From positions 18,729,001 to 18,793,000 of the forward strand of contig NC_135254.1 in NCBI RefSeq assembly GCF_964204865.1: DNA of 64,000 bases. The letters are read 5' to 3'. Source of the DNA: Styela clava. Its lineage: Eukaryota > Chordata > Ascidiacea > Stolidobranchia > Styelidae. The notes beneath the pieces were generated by a model. It was not told where the DNA came from and ran no database searches. It was given only the letters and a program-made list of their open reading frames with translations. The first letter of the stretch is position 1. Each line of letters opens with the position of its first letter. Below, in pieces: positions 53,370-64,000 of the stretch. Position numbers and translations under genes: made by a program.

Positions 53370-54796
53370 ATGCTTTATCGCCCTATATTATAAGACATCA
53401 GTTGTGCATTTACTGAAAAAAAAAAAAAAAGTTTTTCAAACCGAAATATTCCAATTAACAGTCGTAGCATAGCATAGCTATTTTTCTATATATTTTATGA
53501 ATATGTGAGTTAAACCTCTCAACACTTCTAATATGGTAAAACGTTATTATGAAAATATAACCTAATTAGGCTATATGAAATATTACAAATACATTCCAAA
53601 AAGTTTATATATTCATGATTTTTTTGCCTTGTTTTTTTTACAAAAGAAACCAAATAATAATAATTCAACAAAAGCTTGTCTGAAGTTAATGCAATTGCGC
53701 ATTCTAATAATTTTAACTTCTTAAATACGTGACATCGTTGCTTATGTTGCTGGCATGTTGAATTTCTGAAACATGAACTTGCTTATATTGATCGTCAACA
53801 ACGTCAAAAAAGATCAAACGAACTTAAAAATGTGTGTTTACTTATTTATCCCCATGGGATTACAGATACGGATTAAAATTTCTCCTTGAAGTCTTTCAAT
53901 GTCTACACTCCAGGTGAGTTATACATGCTGAGTTCAATCCTGTAATCACCGGATCCAAATCATGTTACGATGTACGTCAACATGATATACCGTTAACCTT
54001 ATTCTATCAAATAAAAATAATTTATTGTGTACAATACAGATAATAAATATTTCCAATCGTATTATTTCGAACAAAACAAAAAAGTTTGCGGCAAATGGTT
54101 CACAGGTATTTATAAAAAAATGTATTTCATTGATGTTTATTTTTCGTCTCTATACGTGTTTTTTTTTTGTCGCGAACTAAAAAATTTGACAGAAACTTAG
54201 AAATTGGTTAAAAATTTATTAAAAAGTAATAACAGCAAATAAATCTTTGACATTCTAAAGCAATACATTGTTACACTTCGCAACAACTATATACAGGGGG
54301 GGGGGGCAAAAATTTCTCGAGTCAGATATCAATTATATAAGTTTATTCTAACTTCATAATCAGCATAACAGGCAATAAAATGATTGATGAAAACAACTAA
54401 ATGAAAACGGGTTATGAAATCATCAAGACACAAATGTTCAAATCCTCAAAGTATTATAAAGTCAAATGTTATTATTTGTTACTGATACACAAAGTGATAG
54501 ACATTTGTTTGCACTCGCTATCATGTTAGATGACAAGCTTACGAAACGCGTGCGTAAAACCCTAGACAATTTTACGGAACTCATCTCGGTGCGAGAGCAA
54601 CGTCACGTCGAATACGTAACAAAAGGTCGTTGCTATAATTAATTAAATTTACACGGTAGAACCTTATGCTGTACGGTGTTGTTGTTTTTACCGTGAAATT
54701 GTTTACGACGACGTGGTTCGTATATATAGAGACGAGAAGGTACACTTTGCCATAGTTTTCTTCGATGCAGCAAAGTTACAGTTAAATGGTAAAATT
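53370..54796. other. Spacer: CUB gene 3' UTR and upstream region of the first RGS gene
   Basis: An AATAAA lies near 54009 but is far from the CUB stop codon. A run of eleven G (54296-54306) is present. The stretch just before 54797 is open in the RGS frame back to about 54713 but has no ATG there, so it is taken as 5' UTR. Confidence 0.5.
54296..54306 (+). repeat. Homopolymer run of eleven G
   Basis: Unusual in this A+T-rich sequence. It sits about 490 bases upstream of the first RGS start codon and is a likely site of length error or polymorphism. Confidence 0.9.
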
Positions 54797-57316
54797 ATGG
54801 CTACAAGGCAAAAATCTAGAATATTTGATGTTTCAAATATATTTTCACCTAGTCAGGGTAGGAGAAAGCTGATACGCATAGATGGAGAATTTGGAACACC
54901 TATCGAAAATATACTGCACAGAAGACCTTCTGTCGCAGCTGCAATGCTCAGCTCATGGAATACGTCGACTTCTGTAGGTTATGATTTTCAAGTAAGTGCT
55001 GTAAAGCTTGTTTGATTGGTCCATGCTTTAACTTAAGAAATAGTTGAAATAATTAGCTGTAAATACGGTAGCATGCTTAGGTCAAAGTCTTAACAAAATT
55101 TTACAATTAGTATATATATATATTAAGTATATTATTTCATAACTTTGGCATATAGATTATAAATATCCATATAGGGCGGCATCTGTCAAACTGAGCTATC
55201 TCTTTTCGAAGCAAAAATTGTATCAATTTTAAAGAAGTTTCAATATTTTTATACGATAAATTTGTACAAGTTGTTACAAGACAGAGGTTTGCAAAGGTAT
55301 TGTTTCATTATTTACTCATATATGGGCAATGCCTAGGTTGTCTAAAATAGCATGATACTTCTTACTCCCGAAACATTTCTATAGAATGTACATACTATTT
55401 AACGCAATATTAATTTAAATCCCAATTTTTTTAACAGAAGTTACGAAACTCGTTATCACAGAATGACATGAAATCTACAAACAACTTTGTCTACCATAAA
55501 CCACCGCACACCCCATTATCCAGCAGACGACAATGCCATACCAGCAAACTGAGTCGGAGAAATGCAATGACAAGGGCTGACGTCCGATTGGCGAAGTTAA
55601 AATACTGCGAAAGTCAAGGCCATCTCAGCCAAGTACCCAGTTCTGAGCGCGTGGAATGCCTCGTGATACCGAATCCTATTCTAGACTCAGTTTCCACTAA
55701 TTCAAAAAGCCAAATGAAAGCTTCAACAAAAGCCGAGTTTGCGTATTTTTCTAACGCATCCTGGGAAGACAGAAAGCGGTCAATCCAGCACACACAACAG
55801 CAAATTCGGGAAATAAAGCGATACAAGCGATCCCCAAGTTTTTTCAAAAATTTGATCACAAAATTAAAACCTAAAAGACGAGGAGACGGATATTCGATGC
55901 AGCAGAATAATATGGAATCAATGAGGAGTGAAAATTTCTTAACACTGTGGCAGAATAGAGTATCTAATGACATTGATCGAACAAAATCTACGTCGAGAAT
56001 GTGTCGTGGAAAACTGTCATCCCCCGTAACTCCCAGAGTGGTGAAACGAACATTTACAGACTCTAGGTAAATAGTAAACAACCATATACTTATAGCTACC
56101 AAGTATATATATATATATGACGCAAGTAAAAATAATTATCCTAGCTGGAAATAGAAAGCAGCAATGTATATTTAATATAATAAAAATATTCGGTTGAAAA
56201 AAGTCTGGGTAATTTAATGCACTTTTAACATACTAAAGGTAATCATGTACGACTTTGAACAGCACTATTGTTTGAAGAAAAATTAATAAACATTTGCCGA
56301 TATTACTTTACGCTTAATGAACCTTTTTATTAAATTCAGACTGAGAGGAAGACGACCATCTCAAGAATCTTTGTCAATGGGATATTGTTTGAAAACACTC
56401 TTACAAGACAAAAGTAAGCTTATAATGATTCATAAAAAGACGTTTATCACTCCATCGTCTAATATCAGCAGACCAAATGTGGAACTATTTTTTTACTGCG
56501 TCATAAGTAAAGAATTTAATCAGTTAGTCCGCAGTGCTAACATATTCGTCAAGAAAACAATCAGATAATAATATTATATTTATTAGAAACTTGATATATC
56601 GTCCAGTGTTTGTATTTGTAAGAGCTAAAATTTTGTAGAAATCATTCAATAATTAATTTATTCATGTAAGCTCGAAACTTATTACTTATTTTTCTTTTAG
56701 AATTCAGCAAAAATTTCCACGACTTTTTAGTTGGAGAGTTCAGTGAAGAAAATTTGGATTTTTGGCTTGATTGCGAATCTTATAAAAAGAAGAAAGAAGA
56801 AAAACTAAAAAAGAACGCAAATAAAATTTATAATCAGTATTTGGTACCCGGAACCTTAAAAGAGGTAACTTGAATAAAAACAAAATTATATTTTTTTCCT
56901 GCTTTCGCAATTGTGGGACGAGCGTAGAGATCACATAACTGAGTTTTATTCGTTTCAACCATAAAAATCATTTGAATGTCATCTCGAGTGTAAAAAGTAA
57001 GTCGGTTCGGTTTAATAAAATTGTGGTTCAGTGAAAGCCATCCAAGGTAAAAAAAAATTGTGAATGCATCACTGGATGTTCTAGATATTTACTCCAAATC
57101 CTTGGATAAGCTTCTATTATATTAATATATGATAATATTAAATATTTTTATTCACAGGTAAATGTCGACTCTGAGATAAGAGCACGAGTGGAATGCGAAC
57201 TTTTCAATCCAAGGCGAACTACATTTGATCAAGCTCAGAACCAAATCTATAAATTGATGATGACCGATTCGTTCCCTCGATATCTTGAAATCTCGAGAAT
57301 GTTGGGTCACGAATGA
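54797..57316 (+). CDS. RGS-domain protein (regulator of G-protein signalling), copy 1
   Basis: Five coding exons: 54797-54991, 55438-56066, 56340-56413, 56701-56864, 57158-57316. They give 406 residues and end in TGA; AATAAA follows at about 57342. The start is the first in-frame ATG (MATRQKSRIF). Residues 1-299 are basic, Ser/Arg-rich and without a recognised domain. Residues 300-400 are a complete RGS box: HDFLVGEFSEENLDFWLDC, then IYNQYLVPGTLKEVNVDSEI and TTFDQAQNQIYKLMMTDSF. The EEN and N..D positions that contact the G-alpha switch regions in R4-type proteins are retained, so GTPase-activating activity is expected. Introns interrupt the box at its start (phase 1) and between KE and VN (phase 0), as in the downstream copies. 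The N-terminal region shares little with those copies. Confidence 0.92.
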
Positions 57317-58480
57317 CCACATTAAAATGAACCGGCATACTTGAATAAAGATTCATGTGTATATTGTCTCCCACCTTGCTTCGAATTTTGTTGGTGTATT
57401 TATTGTTATTCTATATTAATTTTCCTACTGTTCAAAGTGTTCAATACATTGACTCACAAGCAGAAGATTTCATTGGAGATTAACATTGTGATAGTGGGGT
57501 AGAGAAGGAACAAAGTGCACGCTTTCTATCATTTCACATTTTACGACTTTGATGCTGAAAGTTGTTTGAGGCAATCGTTCAAATACGTTTTGATGAAAAG
57601 TAAAACAAGTTATACACCAATTGCCAGATCTGAGAAGGGAATACATATACGTATACATATAGATATACGTATCTTATAGCCTGTCATATATACACAATAT
57701 AATTCAAGATTTCTCACGAATCAATCAAATTTAGAAGTTGAATCAATCTAATAAAGAGGGGGGGGCGGAAATTTGGATCATAACTATGAACTGTAAAACG
57801 GAAATCGATTATAGCAAAAATTCGTTATCTCTACAATTAGCAACTTGTTTTAAATATTGTGCAGTGGCATGCAATGTCATTTTAACAGTCAATATTAAAA
57901 CTTCATGTTTATGCCACGCTTCGTCTATATTGAATAATGCAATACTAAAAATTCATACCGAAATATTCAGATGAAGGTTTTGCTAAAAATATTGATTGAA
58001 CTTGTGCACACACCCGGTAATTAAAGCTTCAAGAAATTGAAATAATTTATCATTTCTTATCGACAATTCAAGGTTATTACTGCATTTGTACTGATTGTAT
58101 CGGTATTAGATAGCGATTAAATAGATAAGCATACCACTTACAACTCAAACAATAGATCCATTACACCCGGAACAATAGGGAAACCAAATACAGATAATAA
58201 TAAAGATGCAAACAATAGAATTCCAGTTATCAGCAGCAACAAATTAGATTAATCTGTTTGCAGATGACAAAGTGTTATTTCAAGCTAGTTAAAAAGTGCA
58301 AATATTCCAAGAAGTAGAACTCAGATTAGCTCGAAACGTACATATATAACAAACCTACCTGGTATAAACCATCAGTTGTAGATACAGTATAATCAAATAC
58401 TCTATTTATCAAGTTGTAGTGTGAAATCACCATTTGGAGTATTTTAATTACAAAGAAACGAGTACTTGGCCAAGTTCAAT
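57317..58480. other. Spacer between RGS copies 1 and 2
   Basis: 3' flank of the first RGS gene and upstream region of the second. From roughly 57890 rightward it is homologous to the spacer before the third copy (from about 60310): shared stretches include ccgaaatattca, cacccggtaatt, acacccggaacaata and agctcgaaacgtacatatat. The intergenic DNA was therefore copied together with the gene. Confidence 0.7.
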
Positions 58481-60046
58481 ATGTTTCAGCAAGAAAACGC
58501 TAATTGTCATTTGAATAATATGAAAAAATATCAATCTTCATCGAACTGCAGACCAAAATGGAAATCTGCGGATGATTTTATTTATGTCGATTCATTACTA
58601 GCTTCGTCAATATTTGCTGCAACTAGGACGACAAATCAGCAGGTAAAATATTTCTTCCGATAGAGGTTTTAACATGAGGAATTAAGAATAATTTTCTTTG
58701 ATTTATCTGGTTTCTTATTTTATATATATTTTTTAATTTGATTCAGAACATGAGACAAAGATCTTCGTCTCGACACGAACAAAGAAAAAGGCTCGTCAGA
58801 GTTTGCCCACGTGCTCGTTCCAGCACTCCAACTAGGAGAAGAATGATTTTGAAAAATAATATTAAAAGTGAATCAACGTACGTTTCCATTGATATTTTGA
58901 ATAAAAAGATTTCTGAAATGGAGGAGGGCGAAAAGCGGACCTATACGTCTAATTGGTATATACCGGAAAAATCAGATAAAAAAAATAATGACGTTAACAA
59001 TGGGAAAATCAAACATAGTCACAGAATAGCAGTCGTTTGTAAGAGAGCAAAATCAGCATTCGAAAAAATCAAATCAGCAAAGCGTAGAAGTAACTTTGGA
59101 GGTATAAAAACGTCGAAACCCAGATTAAGTTCTGCTCTTTCTGGTTCTGTCAAAAACATCATTGCCAAACAATTAATCGAGGCTGGAATCAAGGGAAACA
59201 GTGCAACAGTTGGAACTACAAACGTCATTTGTAAACGTAAAGAACTTTGTATTGCCAGCAAAGCTTTAACCAATGAACATAAAATGGGAGAAATAGTTTC
59301 TTCCAAAAAATCTCATGTAGCCCGCGTCGCTAAACGAGAGATGAAGACAGTAAAATCATGTGATAATATTTTATTGGATTCGTCTGCACAAACGAAGATT
59401 CCCGATATGAATTTAATGTTTTCAGTTGCACATTTCGGAAGTTTCAACGAGTCTAATCAGAAAAAGACAAATCTTCAAGATACTCTTAGCGACGAAGGTA
59501 AAACAATTCAAACTGTTCAAAGCATATAATTCTGTGACATACGATTCCAATATGATTACTATGTAAAACAACACGTGGCGGTTTCACTAATGTAATTTTA
59601 CATTTTTTCAGATGGTCTCAAGAATTTTCGAAAATTTCTTCGATCGGAATTCAGCGAAGAAAATCTTGATTTCTGGATTAGATGCGTTGCTTACAAACGA
59701 ATTAAATCTCCGAGACACAGATGGCAAGAAAGCAGACAAATATATAATGAATTTTTAGCTCCCAACGCACCCAAAGAGGTTTGTATATTCTATTGATAGT
59801 AGTTATTTTCATTATTAACATCAACCTATGTATCGGCAGTAAGTGCACACCATCAATATTAATTGTTTTTATCAATTTCAGGTTAATCTGGATTCAAGAG
59901 TGAAACAAAACGTGAAAAGAAACATTGAGTGTCCGAACGAATTCACGTTTGATGAAGCTAAATGCTGCGTTTTTTATCTTATGGAGACAGATTCGTTCCG
60001 GAGATTTTCCAAGTCTCGTAGACATAGTATTGATATGATTTTGTAA
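58481..60046 (+). CDS. RGS-domain protein, copy 2
   Basis: Four coding exons: 58481-58642, 58747-59497, 59612-59778, 59882-60046. They give 414 residues and close at TAA; an AATAAA-containing signal follows at about 60131. The start is the first ATG in frame (MFQQENANCHLN). Residues 55-304 form a basic Lys/Arg/Ser-rich region (for example CPRARSSTPTRRRM) with no recognised domain; it may bind membranes or nucleic acid, but that is only inference. Residues 305-412 are the RGS box: FRKFLRSEFSEENLDFWIRC, IYNEFLAPNAPKEVNLDSRV, FDEAKCCVFYLMETDSFRRF. This is very close to the R4 consensus and keeps the G-alpha contact residues. Intron positions in the box match copy 1, so the array arose by tandem duplication. 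Confidence 0.92.
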
Positions 60047-60909
60047 ACTTGATTACTTCATTATTTATTTCATGCAATCACTGTGAAATTTTTATTGAAA
60101 TAGTTCCAATTATATTGTTACGTGTTTTAAAATAAAGATATATTTATATATATATATGATATAGTTGCGGTTCAATGAAAGCATAGAAAACTTGTGACAT
60201 AAACTCCAGTACGAATATTATTTTGTTTTCGAATAGGGTTCAATGATTCAAATACGCAGTTTAGGCGTGCAGTGGCATGTCGGCTAATGCCATTTTCTCA
60301 AACTATATAAAATGCCATGTTTCTGTCATGTTTCGTCCGTATTGAATAAACCTACCGAAATATTCAAATGAAGAGTTTGCTAAAAATGTTGATTGAACTT
60401 ACTTTAAATTGAGATGATATTTCATGTGCACGCACCCGGTAATTGAACCTTTACAAAATTGAAATGACTTATCATTTATAATCAGTAATTCAATAGTATT
60501 ACTGTATTGTTATTGGTTGTATCGGTATAAAATAACGATTAAATAAATAAACACATCACTTACAAGTCAAACATGGATTTATTACACCCGGAACAATAAG
60601 GAAACCAAATACAGATAAGAAATGAAGTTGCAAATAATAGGATTCCAGTTATCAGTACTCGGGAGCAACAAGTTGGATTAATCTGTTTGCAGATAATAGA
60701 GTGTTATTTCAAGCTAGTTAAAAAGTGCAAATATTCCAAGAAGTAGAACTCAGATTAGCTCGAAACGTACATATATAACAAACCTAACTGGTATAAACCA
60801 TCAGTTGTAGATACAGTATAATCAAATACTCTATTTATCAAGTTGTAGTGTGAAATCACCATTTGAAGTATTTTAATTGTAAATAAATGAGTACTTGGCC
60901 AAATTCAAT
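60047..60909. other. Spacer between RGS copy 2 and the third, dead copy
   Basis: Duplicate of the DNA upstream of copy 2. Alignable blocks include acacccggaacaata, ccaagaagtagaactcagat, accatcagttgtagatacag and atcaagttgtagtgtgaaat, in order, up to the start codon. No separate gene is seen. Confidence 0.75.
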
Positions 60910-62473
60910 ATGTTTCAGCAAAAAAACGCTAATTGTCATTTGAATAATATAAAAAAATATCAATCTTAATCAAACTGCAGACCAAAATGGAAATCTGCCT
61001 ATGATTTTATTTATGTCAATTTATTACTAGCTTTGTCATCATTTTCTGCAACTAAGACGACAAATCAGCTGGTAAAATATTTGTAAAATATTTTTTCTGT
61101 AAGAAGTACCAACAATGATATATGAGTAATAATATTCTTTGATTTATCTTGTTTATATTTTCATCATTCAAAGACCTCATATATTATGCTTGTCTCTGAT
61201 ATATATTTTTGTTTTCGATTCAGAACATGAGACAGAGATCTTCATGTCGACGCAAACAAAAAGAAAGTCTCGTCAGAATTTGCCCACGTGCGCGTTCCAG
61301 CACTCCAACTAGAAGAAGAATGATGTTGAAAAATGCGATTAAAAACGAATCAACATACGTTTCCATTGACATTTTGAATAAAAAGATTTCTGAATTGAAG
61401 AGGGGCAAAAAGCGGACCTATACGTCCAATTGGTATCTACCGGCAAGATCAGATAAAAGAAATAATTACGTTAACAATTGGAAAATTAAACATAATCGCA
61501 GGATAGCAATCGTTTGTAAGAGAGCAAAATCAGCATTCGAAAAAATCAAATCAGCAAAGCTTAGACGCAGGGGTCGGCAACCTTTTGTTGCTCACGTGCC
61601 TAAAATAAGGGTTGCAAGTCATTGGCAGGCCGCACATATTTCTAGAAAGTTGAAAACCGAACATATGGGAAAACCGAACGGAAGTTGGAACCACAAACGT
61701 CATTTGTAAAAGAAAAGAACTTTATACTGTCACCAAAGGTCCGCGTCGCTAAACGAGAGATGAAGACAGTAAAATCATGGGATAATATTTTAATGGGTTC
61801 GTCTGCACAAACGCAGATTCCCGATCTAAAATCAATGTTTTCAGTTGCACATTTCGGAAGTTTCAACGAGTCTAATCAGAAAAAAACAAACCTTCGAGAT
61901 ACTCTTAGCGACAAAGGTAAAATATTTCAAACTGTTTAAAGCATTTAATTCCATGACAGGTGTCACTACATACAAGTTTTACTAATATGATTTTATATTT
62001 TTTTCAGATGGTATCAAAAGTTTTCGAAAATTTCTTCGATCGGAATTCAGCGAAGAAAATCTTGATTTCTGGATTAGATGCGTTGCTTACAAACGAAAAA
62101 AGTTTCCGGGACTCAGATGGCAAGAATGCAGACAAATATATAATGAATTTTTAGCTCCAACCACACCCAAAAAGGTTTGTATCATATTCTATTGATAATA
62201 GTTTTTTATTTCATTAACTTCACATATGTATATAAGCAGTAAGTGCAAACCAATATTTTATTATTATTTAGAAGGGGACATCATTATTAATTTTTTTATT
62301 AATTTCAAGTTAATCTCGATTGAAGAGTGAAACAAAATGTGAAAAGATCCATTGAATGTCCGAACAAATTAACGTTTGATGAAGCTTAAAGTTGTGTTTT
62401 TAAACTCATGGAAACAGATTCATTCCGGAGATTTTCCATGTCGCGTAGACATAGTATTGATATGATTTTGTAA
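60910..62473 (+). pseudogene. RGS pseudogene, copy 3 (recent duplicate of copy 2)
   Basis: All four exons of copy 2 are recognisable: about 60910-61071, 61224-61916, 62008-62174 and 62309-62473. Lesions seen: a TAA in exon 1 (60967-60969, where copy 2 has a serine codon); an inserted hAT fragment near 61568 plus loss of flanking exon 2 sequence, shifting frame to a stop at 61707-61709; a second internal deletion in exon 2; the acceptor AG before exon 4 changed to AA (62307-62308); and TGA (62321-62323) and TAA (62387-62389) inside the RGS box. Exon 3 is intact and nearly identical to copy 2, so the duplication is young. It could still be transcribed, but no functional RGS protein can be read from it. 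Confidence 0.9.
61568..61680 (+). mobile_element. hAT-like terminal fragment inserted in the RGS pseudogene
   Basis: CAGGGGTCGGCAACCTTTTG is a typical hAT terminus and has no counterpart in the intact paralogue, where exon 2 continues without interruption. A matching right terminus and 8-bp duplication are absent. The insertion was probably followed by a deletion removing the element's right end and part of the exon; the paralogous sequence resumes near 61681. Confidence 0.8.
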
Positions 62474-63130
62474 ACTTGATTAGATCATTATTAATTTTCT
62501 GTAATCAATGTTAATATTGTTGAAATTGTTCCAGTTATTTTGTTACGTCTTTTAAAATAAATATATATTTTTATATGATATAGTTGTGGTTCAATGAAGG
62601 CATAGAATTTTTACATAAACTCCGGTCCGAACACCATGTTCAGAACAAGAGAAATTCGATGGCATGTCGAGGGCCAGTACTATATTTTATTTTATTACAC
62701 AATCAAGTTTTGCTAAGTAACAACGCGGTAGGTGTGAAAAATATGTTGACGAACGCGGTTGACACCCTATTATCAAATTCAGTTTCGAAAGATTAATTGG
62801 GAAAATCCTATATTATTTAGGTAGTCAAAAATGAATTTGATATGATTTTTAATTATTCGTCCAAACCTAAATAGATTCGATAAACATGTTGTGTTGTCGA
62901 TTCTTCGAATTCTATTTTCGAGATGTATTTTTTATGGTAAATAATTGCAAATACACACCCGATATTTTAAATTATCTACGTACTCTTTTTTTTTATTCGC
63001 ACATGGCATGCCTACAACAGGTAGGACTTACATCACAAATATACTCAACCAATCGCTTTTCAGCAGCCAGGTAACAAGAGGCTTCATAATTTTTACTATA
63101 AGTTTTCTTGCCTATAACGACTGTCTGAGA

Positions 63131-63210
63131 CAGCGGTTCTCAACCTTTTTTTAGTTTGCGGACCGGTGAAATTTCAACACAAATTTGCGGACCGGGGGAC
63201 CTTCAAAATT
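63131..63210 (+). mobile_element. hAT-like terminus (element boundaries incomplete)
   Basis: CAGCGGTTCTCAACCTTTTT followed by gcggaccggtgaaattt is a common hAT end sequence. The 8 bases before it (gtctgaga) do not recur to the right inside the window. Either the other end lies beyond position 64000 or the element is truncated, so the right coordinate is only the recognised part. Confidence 0.6.
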
Positions 63211-63903
63211 AACCAAAAATGTCATGAACACAAAACATAATCAAAAGAATGCAACTACAACAAAAATAGACGATTTAAAAGAAAACAATACAATTAAATG
63301 GGGAATTCTTGCGTCTTTTGATATTATACGTGTTAAACGCTGTTCCAGCGAAGTTTCTGCAAGGCGAAGTAGAGTGTTGACTTGTTTGTCCCCATTTTAC
63401 TATCAAACCTTGTTAAATTATATGCCTACTATCAAATGAAATGGAATCGGAATTTTTTTGTTTCTTCTGTTTGTTATATTCTGTGCGAGTACACGCCACT
63501 TATGGTTGCAACGATTTTGCAGGGTTGCGCTATTGGCATTGCCGCCATTGCCTTGCAAGGCTTCTTATGTACGTACTCATTTTCATTGCGTCGAAATAGT
63601 CGAAATCATGTAAAGCTGTAATCGTAATAATACTGTAATTGTACCGAAACCAAATCAAAATCTGATAACATGTTTTGTAGCCTGTTAGATTTAGTGCTAC
63701 GCGTCTAATGTCACCTAAATATCAGATGCTCTATCCTTCTTTTAGGCTGGGTAGTTGTATTTGTGTCAAACTTATTTGTTGGGGTGTTTGTTCTTTTGCT
63801 TTTGTAACAGTAAGAACTAGCTGTTTCTATCCCCTCTTGATCTCTGTTACAAATCAACTTTTTGTGATATTGGCAACTTTTTCGCAATTGTCGAAAGTGG
63901 TAG

Positions 63904-63922
63904 TATATATATATATATATAT
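63904..63922. repeat. TA dinucleotide microsatellite
   Basis: An uninterrupted alternating TA tract of 19 bases. Similar short tracts occur near 55111 and 56106. Confidence 0.9.
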
Positions 63923-64000
63923 GTTCAGTCTTTGTCCATGTCATTTGCCACTAGGTATCAGTATCACAAATAACTAGGCAATACTACGTACTCGCAGTTT

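Larger units (their letters stand above)
62474..64000. other. 3' flank of the RGS array to the window edge
   Basis: The first stretch (to about 62640) still aligns with the 3' flank of copy 2 (gtggttcaatgaaggcatag against gcggttcaatgaaagcatag). After that no fourth RGS copy is seen. An hAT-like terminus starts at 63131 and a TA microsatellite lies at 63904-63922. Open frames between 63185 and 63977 have no recognised content. Confidence 0.5.

Noticed and set aside
55614..56102. 162-codon minus-strand open frame
   Set aside because: It is the reverse-strand shadow of the large second exon of the first RGS gene.
63382..63621. 79-codon frame with a hydrophobic, Ala-rich segment
   Set aside because: It lies next to an hAT-like end, has no splice context and no recognised family, and its hydrophobicity alone is weak evidence.
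1..64000. CRISPR arrays, rRNA genes, bacterial operon signals
   Set aside because: None seen; the window is intron-bearing animal DNA with no regularly spaced short repeats.

Overview
This window is nuclear DNA from an animal. It is strongly A+T-rich by eye, its genes are split into many small exons with GT..AG introns, and the families present (a natriuretic-peptide-receptor-type guanylate cyclase, a CUB-domain receptor and R4-type RGS proteins) are metazoan. A marine invertebrate, perhaps a tunicate or another invertebrate deuterostome, is my best guess. The sequence alone does not prove it.

Layout. (1) 1221-30772, minus strand: fifteen exons of one receptor guanylate cyclase, running right to left. 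They cover the signal peptide, ligand-binding domain, membrane span and first part of the kinase-homology domain; the rest, including the cyclase domain, lies off the left edge. Its introns reach 7-9 kb and carry a 1.3-1.4 kb direct repeat and a small tandem repeat. (2) 30773-42522: gene-poor spacer with three hAT-type elements defined by terminal repeats and/or 8-bp target duplications. (3) 42523-46411, plus strand: ten exons of a single-pass membrane protein whose ectodomain is six tandem six-cysteine modules, one per exon, spaced much like beta-defensins. (4) 47845-48179, minus: a candidate two-exon 80-residue protein, uncertain. (5) 50356-53369, plus: six exons of a CUB-domain single-pass receptor with a tyrosine-containing tail. 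(6) 54797-62473, plus: three tandem RGS genes. Two look intact (406 and 414 residues). The third is a recent copy of the second and is dead: premature stops, a lost splice acceptor, internal deletions and an inserted hAT fragment.

How the parts relate. The cyclase would turn an extracellular peptide signal into cGMP, and the RGS proteins would shorten heterotrimeric G-protein signals. The two neighbouring type I membrane proteins share an architecture (signal peptide, cysteine-rich or CUB ectodomain, one helix, short tail) and may be surface recognition receptors. Nothing ties all of these into one pathway; the proximity of the two receptors and the RGS tandem is the only linkage seen. All exon models were read by hand from splice signals and reading-frame continuity. 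Every multi-exon model closes in frame.
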